Of a stretch of DNA of 34,003 nucleotides, positions 27,584 to 34,003 are shown piece after piece. Source of the stretch: Chitinophagaceae bacterium (GTDB taxonomy: Bacteria; Bacteroidota; Bacteroidia; Chitinophagales; Chitinophagaceae); assembly GCA_947454715.1 (NCBI GenBank), contig CANGMZ010000026.1:1-34003 (forward strand), written 5' to 3'. Each line of letters starts with the position of its first letter. Within the stretch, counting starts at the first letter, position 1. The notes below the pieces were generated by a model, which was not told where the DNA came from, did no database searches, and was given only the letters and a program-made list of their open reading frames with translations. The translations under genes were made by a program, and so were the position numbers.

Positions 27584-27644
27584 TCTGCTATTGCATTACG
27601 CAGGAATGTTCGTGTAACAAGATTCCTGAGTGTGCAATAGCAGA
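27584..27644. other. Long imperfect hairpin (61 bp palindrome)
   Basis: An outer 12-bp stem TCTGCTATTGCA / TGCAATAGCAGA (27584-27595 with 27633-27644), three further pairs, one mismatch, then an inner stem CAGGAAT / ATTCCTG (27601-27607 with 27622-27628) and a 14-nt loop. It begins 5 nt after a stop codon but has no T-run on either strand, so a classical terminator is not certain. Confidence 0.6.
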
Positions 27645-27671
27645 ACCTAATTTATGCAATTTACTGCATTC

Positions 27672-27700
27672 TTGTGCTTATAGAATTTGCAATACCTTTG
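27672..27700 (+). promoter_or_regulatory. Promoter of the RlmK-type methyltransferase gene
   Basis: TTG at 27672-27674, an 18-nt spacer and TACCTTTG at 27693-27700 fit the Bacteroidota -33/-7 pattern. Start of transcription near 27706, about 12 nt before the TTG start codon. Confidence 0.6.
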
Positions 27701-27717
27701 CAGTCTAATTCAGACAA

Positions 27718-28683
27718 TTGACGACTCCAGATCAAGATAAGCAGCTCATGTTCAAAAACCGCCTTTTGAAGGTGTGGAAACACATCAGCAAATTGGCGCG
27801 CAGGCAGAATATTGCCTGTTTTCGTTTTTACGACCACGACCTTCCCGAATTCCCTTTTGCTATAGAATGGCTCAATGGAGATGTTCATGCCGCAGAATAC
27901 AAGCGCCGGCATGGTATGGAGGATGAGGAACATGAAATTTGGATGCAAGCTTGCAAGCAAACGCTTAGTGAGGTGTTAGAGATAGATCAGGAGCACATAT
28001 ACATGAAAGTGCGCCAGAGAAAGGCAGGCAGGCAAGGTCAGTATGAGAAATTTAATGAAGAAAAGGAAGAGAAAGTAGAAAAAATAGTACCTGAAGGTGG
28101 CTTGAGTTTTATTACAAACCTTACTGATTATTTAGATACAGGTTTATTTCTCGATCACCGGATTACCAGAGGAATGGTGCGCGAAGAGGCTAAAGGTAAA
28201 AGTGTACTCAACCTGTTTTGCTATACCGGATCTTTCAGCGTATACGCTGCGGCAGGTGGTGCAGCGACTGTAACATCTGTAGACTTATCGAAAACATATA
28301 TTAACTGGGCGAAGCGCAATATGCAGTATAACAAACTGTATAAAGACACCCAACACGATTTTATACAAGCAGATGTAATGGAGTGGCTGGAATATATGCC
28401 TAAAGACACTTACGATCTGATTATTTGCGACCCACCTACATTCTCCAATAGTAAGCGAATGGATGACACGTTTGATGTACAACGTGATCATGTTATGCTG
28501 TTGAAAAAATTATTGAAGGGCTGTACCGAAACAGGGCGAATTTATTTCAGTAATAATTATCGCAATTTTATTCTGGAAAGGGATTCTATACCTGCAGTTA
28601 CAGTTAAAGATATCACTGCTCAAACAACACCTTTCGATTTTCAGGGCAAGTTGCACAGGAAATGCTACATAATTGAAAAATAG
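27718..28683 (+). CDS. rlmK: RlmK-type 23S rRNA methyltransferase (class I SAM-dependent), stand-alone
   Basis: A 321-residue protein that matches the C-terminal RlmK half of E. coli RlmKL along its whole length: FKNRLLK near the start, the FYDHDLPEFPFAIE strand, NLTDYLDTGLFLDHR (about 134-148), SAM motif I VLNLFCYTG (163-171), an acidic motif II Asp189, and the catalytic-type CDPPTFSNSKRM (237-248) followed by DVQRDH. In E. coli this half makes m7G2069 in 23S rRNA; the RlmL half, with its THUMP domain, is absent here. Start choice: TTG at 27718 is just downstream of a good promoter and an in-frame stop lies at 27706; ATG at 27748 would lose only the first ten residues and is an equal alternative. 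Single gene. Confidence 0.88.
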   Translation: MTTPDQDKQLMFKNRLLKVWKHISKLARRQNIACFRFYDHDLPEFPFAIEWLNGDVHAAEYKRRHGMEDEEHEIWMQACKQTLSEVLEIDQEHIYMKVRQRKAGRQGQYEKFNEEKEEKVEKIVPEGGLSFITNLTDYLDTGLFLDHRITRGMVREEAKGKSVLNLFCYTGSFSVYAAAGGAATVTSVDLSKTYINWAKRNMQYNKLYKDTQHDFIQADVMEWLEYMPKDTYDLIICDPPTFSNSKRMDDTFDVQRDHVMLLKKLLKGCTETGRIYFSNNYRNFILERDSIPAVTVKDITAQTTPFDFQGKLHRKCYIIEK

Positions 28684-28717
28684 TTGATTGGTAGTCAATT
28701 AGCAATTTTTCAAGAGT

Positions 28718-30433
28718 CTACTCAAACAACTCTTCCTTGCTTTGCGGCCTTCTTTCTGGTGTCCATTTGAAGCGGCTGAGTTTGGTATTGGGGATGTCTG
28801 CTTTTTGCAATGGTGTGAGCGACTGATGAACGTCCTTTATCTGAAGAATCTTCTTTATTTTCTGATTTTCGAAGAATACACGCATCTTGTCACTCTTAGA
28901 TTGACTGACACCAATGTATGCGCCATGATCATCTTTTACATAATAGATAGACTCTGCATTTGGATAAATATTTAGATCTGTTATCGTATTGTTCTTGAAA
29001 ATACCCTTTAATGTTTTTCCCTGTACCTGATCATACATGCCCGCATCTGCCGGCCCTGCCAACGATATAACTAGCGCATTGTTAGGAACGTAAATGTATT
29101 TTATACGGTTGCTATCCAAGCGCATAAGTATCGTGTCTCCGGTTACCTGGCTATTTCTGGACCAAGCTACAGGATTGTATATCATGCGAATGGTGGAGTC
29201 TGACTGAGTATATGATATACTGTCACAAACGCCCTGCAATGAGTCTGAGAATATCTTTACATGATGATAGCCAACAAAGCATAATGGAGCAGTAGAATCT
29301 GCAACAGTGGTATCTTCTGCAATAGTGGCTACTTCAGGTTCTTTTTTCTTTTTTCTGTTTTTCTTGCCTTCTTCTACAGAAGCCTGTGTCATTTCTGCTT
29401 TTAATGCGGTTGTGGTTATTGTTGTACTGTCTTTAGATTTTGCTTTTTTTGAAAGTTGATTTACTACCGGGGCTGAATAAAATGTATCTGCTCTCAAGTA
29501 GAGGGTGTCGGCTCCATTCACAGTTTGTAAAACAGGTTTATCCAACGCCCACATTACACGCTTTTTTGTATAGTAGATTACTCTGCCACAGAATAGGGTT
29601 GAATGATGCCCGGTATCTACTGCTATTACATGGCCATAAGCATAACTAAGGCCCTTTTTCTTATTATAATAAAGCGTGTCTGACTCTATATATTGTCCGT
29701 CATACCAAACTGATGATGGTTTGTCGAAACCTGCAATTCCCTCCTGATTGTCATAATAGCCACTGGTGGTTTGTAATATAGATCTGCCACTGTCGCTGAC
29801 TACAAGTGATTTTGCAAAGAAACGAGTGAGCTTTGTCTCGGTGTTATAAGACATGTCCTGAGACAAGGTGTGATATTTAGGGTCTTTAATTATGGCATCA
29901 CCTTTGAAATGTGCTTCCTTACTCTTAACATTATACGCTCCCCAGCTACTGGTAACAATTGTGGAGTCGGCCTGTAATGTGCCACTGTTATCATACAAGC
30001 CGATTTTTGTGCCTAAATTATATGTAAGTTCATCGCACCATAGCTTGTTTTTGCCATCAGTAATGGTAACATCGCCCTGCATAAATGCCACTTTAGTGCT
30101 TGCGGTATAGCGTAGGTAATTGCAAGTGCCCTGAGTGCCCCCATCTTGAGCAATTCTTACATTGCTGAATGCTTGAAGTACATTAGTTGTTTTATTTTGA
30201 ATCAGACTGTCGCAGTAGAGTGTGTCCGTACCTTGCTGCATGATTACATCTCCAATAAATCTGAAATAATCTCCGGTGTCTGTTTTGGTAAATGTAACTA
30301 CCCTGTTTCTGAGGATGTGTATGGTAATCTTATCTGTAGTATCTGACTTCTGTGCATAGCTTACTGTACCTACTGAAACGAGGCAGATTAAGCAGCACAA
30401 AGCATATAAGTAAATGTATCTGTAACTCTTCAA
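28718..30433 (-). CDS. OstA-like (LptA/LptD N-terminal type) periplasmic protein
   Basis: A 571-residue secreted protein. Signal peptide about 1-27 (ending SYAQ), then repeated short beta-strand motifs typical of the OstA/LptA jellyroll: GDVIMQQGTDTLYCDS, GDVTITDGKNKLWCDEL and GDAIIKDPKYHTLSQD. A Lys-rich, low-complexity insert (about 327-380, including KNRKKKKEPE) separates a second OstA-like half (CDSISYTQSDSTIRM). In Bacteroidota such proteins are thought to bridge LPS across the periplasm. It follows the MCE protein gene after 26 bp, so the two form one operon. The exact partner (LptD, LptC) is not in the window. Confidence 0.85.
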   Translation of the reverse strand: MKSYRYIYLYALCCLICLVSVGTVSYAQKSDTTDKITIHILRNRVVTFTKTDTGDYFRFIGDVIMQQGTDTLYCDSLIQNKTTNVLQAFSNVRIAQDGGTQGTCNYLRYTASTKVAFMQGDVTITDGKNKLWCDELTYNLGTKIGLYDNSGTLQADSTIVTSSWGAYNVKSKEAHFKGDAIIKDPKYHTLSQDMSYNTETKLTRFFAKSLVVSDSGRSILQTTSGYYDNQEGIAGFDKPSSVWYDGQYIESDTLYYNKKKGLSYAYGHVIAVDTGHHSTLFCGRVIYYTKKRVMWALDKPVLQTVNGADTLYLRADTFYSAPVVNQLSKKAKSKDSTTITTTALKAEMTQASVEEGKKNRKKKKEPEVATIAEDTTVADSTAPLCFVGYHHVKIFSDSLQGVCDSISYTQSDSTIRMIYNPVAWSRNSQVTGDTILMRLDSNRIKYIYVPNNALVISLAGPADAGMYDQVQGKTLKGIFKNNTITDLNIYPNAESIYYVKDDHGAYIGVSQSKSDKMRVFFENQKIKKILQIKDVHQSLTPLQKADIPNTKLSRFKWTPERRPQSKEELFE

Positions 30434-30459
30434 ACTGTTGATGGTAGCTATTTAGGCGA

Positions 30460-31389
30460 TTAGTCTTTTTTCTGCTTTTTACCGAAGATAGTAACGTTGA
30501 TGTATCTTGATGGGTGCGCTTTAAGGTCACTCAGCAGTGCATTCATATTGTTGTATAAATCCTTATTGTTCATCAGTGCCCCCATAGAGCCTTCTCCATT
30601 ATTGATTTTTCCAACAACGCCATTCAGTTGAGTAGACACATTTTCGAACTGCGTAATCGTCTTTTGTAGTGGTGCATTTGCCAATTGGTTAGATATGCCA
30701 CTGAAATTATTGATGATACGAGTAATTGTATCATTGTTTTTAGCCAGATTAGCGGAGAAGCTATTCGCATTATGAAGTATTCCTTTTACGCTTTCAGTTT
30801 CAGTGCTGAGTGTGCGGGTCATTTTCTCCAGATTTTCAGCGGTTGCATTTATAGATCTGATTGTTCCTTTTATACCATTCCTATTGTCTTCGCCCAGTAC
30901 CACATTAACACCGGCGATAATCGTATCGAGCGAGGCTACTGTTGTTTTGAGGCTTTTTATGAGCGGAGTTATTTCTGTAGTCAGGTTATCAATAGCGCCA
31001 GCTTCTTCAGCCGTTACCAAAGTAGATTTTGTTTCAGCAAAAGATTTGCTCTTTCCGAGATCAAGTCTGATGATTTTGCCCCCTAATAATCCGTCAGATA
31101 CAAGTGTAGCAACTGTTCCCTGAGGTATGCTGATGTTTTTCTTGACAGCAATAGTTACTTTAACACCTCTTTCATCTTCTAGGTCCAATGCCGTTACATG
31201 CCCTACTATTAGCCCTCTTATTTCTACATTGGCAGAATTGAGCAGCCCATCTACAGAAGAGTAGTTGCAGTAATAGGTATTTTCATTTGATAAGAACGCA
31301 GAGCCCTTAAGAAAATAAAAACCGGTAAAAAAAACGACAAGTGATATGCTGGCCAATAAACCTATTCTCACTTCTTTAGAAATACTCAT
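30460..31389 (-). CDS. MCE-domain (MlaD-like) lipid transport protein
   Basis: A 309-residue protein with one N-terminal membrane helix (about 8-26), then an MCE/MlaD domain (about 37-112: YSSVDGLLNSANVEIRGL, VGHVTALDL, LVSDGLLGGKIIRLDLG) and a long helical, coiled-coil-like C-terminal part (about 130-270) rich in Thr, Asn and Ser. MlaD proteins form hexameric rings that carry phospholipid between the two membranes. It leads the operon with the OstA-like gene. A -7 box TATTTTTG lies on the minus strand at 31414-31407, 17 nt before the ATG. The ABC subunits MlaE and MlaF are not in the window. Confidence 0.9.
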   Translation of the reverse strand: MSISKEVRIGLLASISLVVFFTGFYFLKGSAFLSNENTYYCNYSSVDGLLNSANVEIRGLIVGHVTALDLEDERGVKVTIAVKKNISIPQGTVATLVSDGLLGGKIIRLDLGKSKSFAETKSTLVTAEEAGAIDNLTTEITPLIKSLKTTVASLDTIIAGVNVVLGEDNRNGIKGTIRSINATAENLEKMTRTLSTETESVKGILHNANSFSANLAKNNDTITRIINNFSGISNQLANAPLQKTITQFENVSTQLNGVVGKINNGEGSMGALMNNKDLYNNMNALLSDLKAHPSRYINVTIFGKKQKKD

Positions 31390-31406
31390 AGTTTAATTTA
31401 ATGCAG

Positions 31407-31414
31407 CAAAAATA
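31407..31414 (-). promoter_or_regulatory. -7 box TATTTTTG of the MCE-OstA operon
   Basis: A full TAnnTTTG match on the minus strand, 17 nt upstream of the ATG at 31389. A TTTG lies upstream but with only a 15-nt spacer, shorter than the usual 19. Confidence 0.4.
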
Positions 31415-31617
31415 ACGCCATTAGCATTACAAAGACTAAATCAATGGAGATTACTGATAATATATTGCTAAAATTTCTTAATAAATGATGATTCACCATC
31501 TTGGTGAAATCTATTCTTTACTTTTTAATGCTTCTGTTTAAATAGTTAATGCTATGGTAAGGTCTGCTGGTGAGTAGATAAATAATATGATGGCATGCTT
31601 TTGGTACTTGTGTAAAC

Positions 31618-32196
31618 ATGAAAACGAAACTATTATTTGCCGTCATATTTTTTGTAGCATGTTTTGGCAACAAAGATGCGAGTGCACAATTGAGGATAAA
31701 TATAAATATAGGTTCACAGCCAGTTTGGGGCCCGGTGGGTTATGATTATGTGCAAAATTATTATATACCGGATATAGATGCCTATTATTATGTAGATCGT
31801 CACCAGTATGTATACATGGATCGCGGTCGTTGGATATTTAGTGCGTCTTTACCACCACAATATCGGAATTACGATATCTATCATGGTTATAAGGTTGTAG
31901 TCAATGAGCCTCAGCCATGGATGCATAACGACAGGTACAGAGCACAATATGCAAATTACAGAGGACGTCACGATCAACAAATAATCAGAGAAAGTCATGA
32001 CGAGCGGTATTTTGCTAACCCTCAGCATCCTCAGCATGGAGCTTGGCAGAGCCGGCATCAGGGAAGAGACGACCAAGGAAATCAGGGACATGGGAACGGT
32101 CGCAAAGAAAGGCTGGGTGAAGGACATCAGCAAGGTGAGGGAAGAGGTGGTGAAAGAGGGCATGATGAAGGTCATGGACATGACGATCACAGATAA
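31618..32196 (+). CDS. Secreted protein with Tyr-rich core and His/Gly/Arg-rich tail
   Basis: A 192-residue protein. The signal peptide (about 1-23, ending DASA) is followed by a Tyr-rich part (YDYVQNYYIPDIDAYYYV, then GRWIFSASLPPQY) that resembles uncharacterised secreted Bacteroidota proteins with YY...GRW motifs. From about residue 115 the chain is low-complexity, rich in His, Gln, Gly, Arg, Asp and Glu (for example GHDEGHGHDDHR at the end), with no hydrophobic core. A metal-binding or disordered tail is inferred. A clear terminator follows. Function unknown. Confidence 0.75.
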   Translation: MKTKLLFAVIFFVACFGNKDASAQLRININIGSQPVWGPVGYDYVQNYYIPDIDAYYYVDRHQYVYMDRGRWIFSASLPPQYRNYDIYHGYKVVVNEPQPWMHNDRYRAQYANYRGRHDQQIIRESHDERYFANPQHPQHGAWQSRHQGRDDQGNQGHGNGRKERLGEGHQQGEGRGGERGHDEGHGHDDHR

Positions 32197-32218
32197 TTCA
32201 GGCTAAGTGAACTTATAT

Positions 32219-32249
32219 AATGGCACAACATATTGTTGGGCCATTTTTT
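32219..32249 (+). terminator. Rho-independent terminator after the His-rich protein gene
   Basis: AATGGC.CAACA pairs with TGTTG.GCCATT (one A-G mismatch in the stem, 3-nt loop) and runs into TTTTTT, 23 nt past the stop codon. Confidence 0.82.
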
Positions 32250-32319
32250 GTGTCAGATATATACTTGGTTGTGGTCGGAATAGTGACAACAGTTAATATT
32301 TTCAATACCTTGCAACTGC

Positions 32320-32910
32320 ATGCTGTTTTATGTATATGTTTTTTTAGCGGCTTTGATTGTAGACCTTTTGCCATTCTTTGGCCCTCCGGCATGGATAGTA
32401 ATGGTTTTCTTTCAAATGAGGTATAACCTGAATATCTGGGTTGTATTAGTTGTGGGGGTAATTGGTTCTACATTAGGCAGGTATTTGCTCAGTAAGTATA
32501 TCCCTTATTTGTCTGCAAAAATGATAAAGCCACAGAAAAATGATGATATACAATACATTGGTGAACGTTTGGGTAATTCTGGCTGGAAGGTGCAGGCTTT
32601 TGTTTTATTATATACATTAATGCCATTGCCGTCAACGCCTTTATTTACAGCGAGTGGTATGGCCAGAATACGTGCCATACACATATTACCTGCATTTTTT
32701 GTCGGAAAATTTTCGAGTGATATGGTGATGGTGCTTACAGGAGATTACTTTGCACGAAATGCAGAGGATATTGCCAGCGGACTCCTGTCGTGGAAGAGTA
32801 TTTCCGGGAGCATAATAGGTATCGTTATCATTGCCTTTTTTCTTTTTATAGATTGGCGTGTATTGTTGCAGCAGAAAAAGTTTCAGTTGAATTTCAATAT
32901 CTGGAAATAA
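32320..32910 (+). CDS. VTT-domain (DedA/YqaA-like) membrane protein
   Basis: A 196-residue inner-membrane protein with about five hydrophobic segments (about 2-24, 38-56, 89-106, 116-136 and 155-174). The motifs FFGPPAW near the N-terminus, GSTLGRYLLSKY (about 49-60) and LMPLPSTPLFTASGMA (about 100-115) fit the VTT (VMP1/TMEM41/DedA) superfamily, which scrambles or flips phospholipids and undecaprenyl-phosphate in some members. It is shorter than typical DedA. TACCTTGC 11 nt before the ATG is an imperfect -7 box. The DUF4846 gene follows after 48 bp with no terminator, so they may be co-transcribed. Confidence 0.8.
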   Translation: MLFYVYVFLAALIVDLLPFFGPPAWIVMVFFQMRYNLNIWVVLVVGVIGSTLGRYLLSKYIPYLSAKMIKPQKNDDIQYIGERLGNSGWKVQAFVLLYTLMPLPSTPLFTASGMARIRAIHILPAFFVGKFSSDMVMVLTGDYFARNAEDIASGLLSWKSISGSIIGIVIIAFFLFIDWRVLLQQKKFQLNFNIWK

Positions 32911-32958
32911 TAAAGCACAATTCCTCTCGTTACTAATCACTTAATTCCTTTCAACGCT

Positions 32959-33780
32959 ATGAGGTGTCTTCTTCTTGTCTTCTTTGCCATCCTGCTATTG
33001 CAGTCTTGTAGACCTGCTTCCAATAAGTATATTGATTCTAAAGGAGGGAACATAGAAACACGCATATTATTGCCAGAAGGTTATAGTCGTATAGTTTGTG
33101 GCGACTCTACTTTTAGTGCTTACGTTCGCCACCTTCCGCTGTTGCCCAATGGTACTAAAGTGCATTATTTTGATGGCTCTGTAAAAGATAAGCCCGATGT
33201 ATATGTGGCTGTAATAGATATGGAAACGGGAAAAAAGGATTTACAGCAATGTGCTGATGTGGCAATACATGTTCGCGCAGATTACTTATATAAAAGCAAT
33301 AGACACGATAAGATAAAGTTCAATTTTACAAGCGGTTTTGAAGCACCATATAGCAAATGGATGGAAGGATACAGGGTGTCGTTAAAAGGTAATAAAGCAG
33401 AGTGGGTGAAGGTTGCAGCACCGGGCGATAATGAACAGATTTTCAGATCGTATATGGATGTGATTTATAGTTACTGTGGGTCTTTATCGTTGAGTAGAGA
33501 ACTAAAAAAGATAAGATTCGATGAGATACAGCCTGGCGACATATTGATTAAGGGTGGTAGCCCTGGTCATGTAGAATTGGTAACAGATATGGCAATAGAT
33601 AAGCATGGCAATAAGATATACATGTTAGCTCAGGGGTATATGCCATCGCAACAAATGCAATTACTAGCTAATCCTATGAATTTATCAATTAGCCCATGGT
33701 ACGAACTTAAGAGCGGAGCAATAAGAACACCGGAATGTGTATTTAATTCAGATCAGTTTATGAGGTTCGAAGTGGATTAG
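32959..33780 (+). CDS. DUF4846-family lipoprotein
   Basis: A 273-residue lipoprotein: signal with lipobox L-L-Q-S-C (Cys17). The mature chain matches the DUF4846 family: a secreted two-part fold with DVAIHVRADYLY (about 100-111), FTSGFEAPYSKWMEGYR (about 123-139), PGDILIKGGSPGHVELVTDM (about 192-211) and MLAQGYMPSQQMQLL (about 222-236). The PGD and GHVELV motifs recall NlpC/P60-like proteins, but the catalytic cysteine pattern is not evident, so no activity is claimed. Probably co-transcribed with the VTT gene. Attachment to the outer membrane is inferred. Confidence 0.82.
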   Translation: MRCLLLVFFAILLLQSCRPASNKYIDSKGGNIETRILLPEGYSRIVCGDSTFSAYVRHLPLLPNGTKVHYFDGSVKDKPDVYVAVIDMETGKKDLQQCADVAIHVRADYLYKSNRHDKIKFNFTSGFEAPYSKWMEGYRVSLKGNKAEWVKVAAPGDNEQIFRSYMDVIYSYCGSLSLSRELKKIRFDEIQPGDILIKGGSPGHVELVTDMAIDKHGNKIYMLAQGYMPSQQMQLLANPMNLSISPWYELKSGAIRTPECVFNSDQFMRFEVD

Positions 33781-33915
33781 GGAGGATCGTAAGTAGTTGA
33801 TTATGTATAGTATATCTGTATCGAATATAAATCTACAATATTGTGTAGGCTTTGATAGTAATTTCGCAGCTTGGTATTAGTATGATCAATAGCCCTTGTG
33901 GCAGTAATACGAGCA

Positions 33916-34003
33916 ATGAAAGTAGTAAAATTTGGGGGGACATCAGTAGGTAGTCCGGATAGGATGAAGAACCTGCTGCATATTATTAATCCGGCACAAA
34001 GGC
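33916..34003 (+). CDS. thrA: Aspartokinase N-terminus, probably bifunctional ThrA; cut by window edge
   Basis: The last 88 bases start with ATG at 33916 and code for MKVVKFGGTSVGSPDRMKNL and nine further residues. KFGGTSVGSP is the ATP-binding signature of aspartokinases. In Bacteroidota the bifunctional aspartokinase/homoserine dehydrogenase begins in this GTSVGSP(D/E)RM way, while the monofunctional LysC usually reads KFGGASV, so ThrA is favoured (inference; only the first 29 residues are present). It would start threonine and methionine synthesis in the cytoplasm. Confidence 0.78.
   Translation, partial: MKVVKFGGTSVGSPDRMKNLLHIINPAQR

Noticed and set aside
33831-33852. Small hairpin CTACA...TGTAG upstream of the aspartokinase gene
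   Set aside because: A stem of 5 bp only; too weak to call as terminator or attenuator.

Overview
The window reads as chromosomal DNA of a member of the Bacteroidota, most likely Chitinophagales/Chitinophagaceae (inference). The grounds are AT-rich sequence, promoters of the TTTG / TAnnTTTG type, weak or absent Shine-Dalgarno sites, Por-secretion (T9SS) C-terminal sorting domains, a type III glutamine synthetase, a GH92 glycosidase and lipoproteins of families typical of this phylum (DUF4919, DUF4846, CBM9-like, OstA-like). I see no insertion sequence, prophage, CRISPR array, rRNA or intact tRNA.

Layout. 1-5343: a truncated lipoprotein gene and a divergent DUF4919 gene; a glmM-membrane protein pair on the minus strand; an S66 LD-carboxypeptidase converging on a rhodanese gene; a small cysteine-rich secreted protein. 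5344-17641: two consecutive giant genes (1729 and 2169 aa) for secreted modular proteins of the same plan: signal peptide, IPT/TIG domain, seven FG-GAP/VCBS repeats (probably a seven-bladed propeller), a long array of about 75-residue Ig-like (Big_2-type) domains (10 and 16 copies), PKD/Ig-like modules and a T9SS sorting domain. 17676-23431: housekeeping genes, namely groES-groEL (minus), a cold-shock protein, a phosphopantetheinyl transferase and glutamine synthetase III. 23692-28683: a GH92 alpha-mannosidase-type enzyme, a CBM9-like lipoprotein, a small beta-solenoid-like protein and a stand-alone RlmK-type 23S rRNA methyltransferase. 28718-31389: an MCE/MlaD protein and an OstA-like protein in one minus-strand operon, probably for outer-membrane lipid or LPS transport. 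31618-34003: a His/Gly-rich secreted protein, a VTT/DedA-like membrane protein, a DUF4846 lipoprotein and the start of an aspartokinase gene (probably thrA).

Most genes are single units closed by clear hairpin terminators. glmM with its downstream membrane gene, groES-groEL and mlaD-ostA look like real operons. Several promoters put the -7 box 4-20 nt before the start codon, so short-leader or nearly leaderless transcripts are likely.

The most unusual content is the giant tandem pair. Their Ig arrays show a higher-order, two-domain alternation (A-B-A-B), which suggests growth by duplication of two-domain units. Other items worth a second look are a compact beta-solenoid protein followed by a long hairpin without a T-run, a coding-like frame with no start codon at 23445-23612, two tiny tandem ORFs behind a promoter-like box at 19877-20008, and a fragment resembling a tRNA 3' end at 26931-26957. 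I did not find a clearly new multi-gene system.
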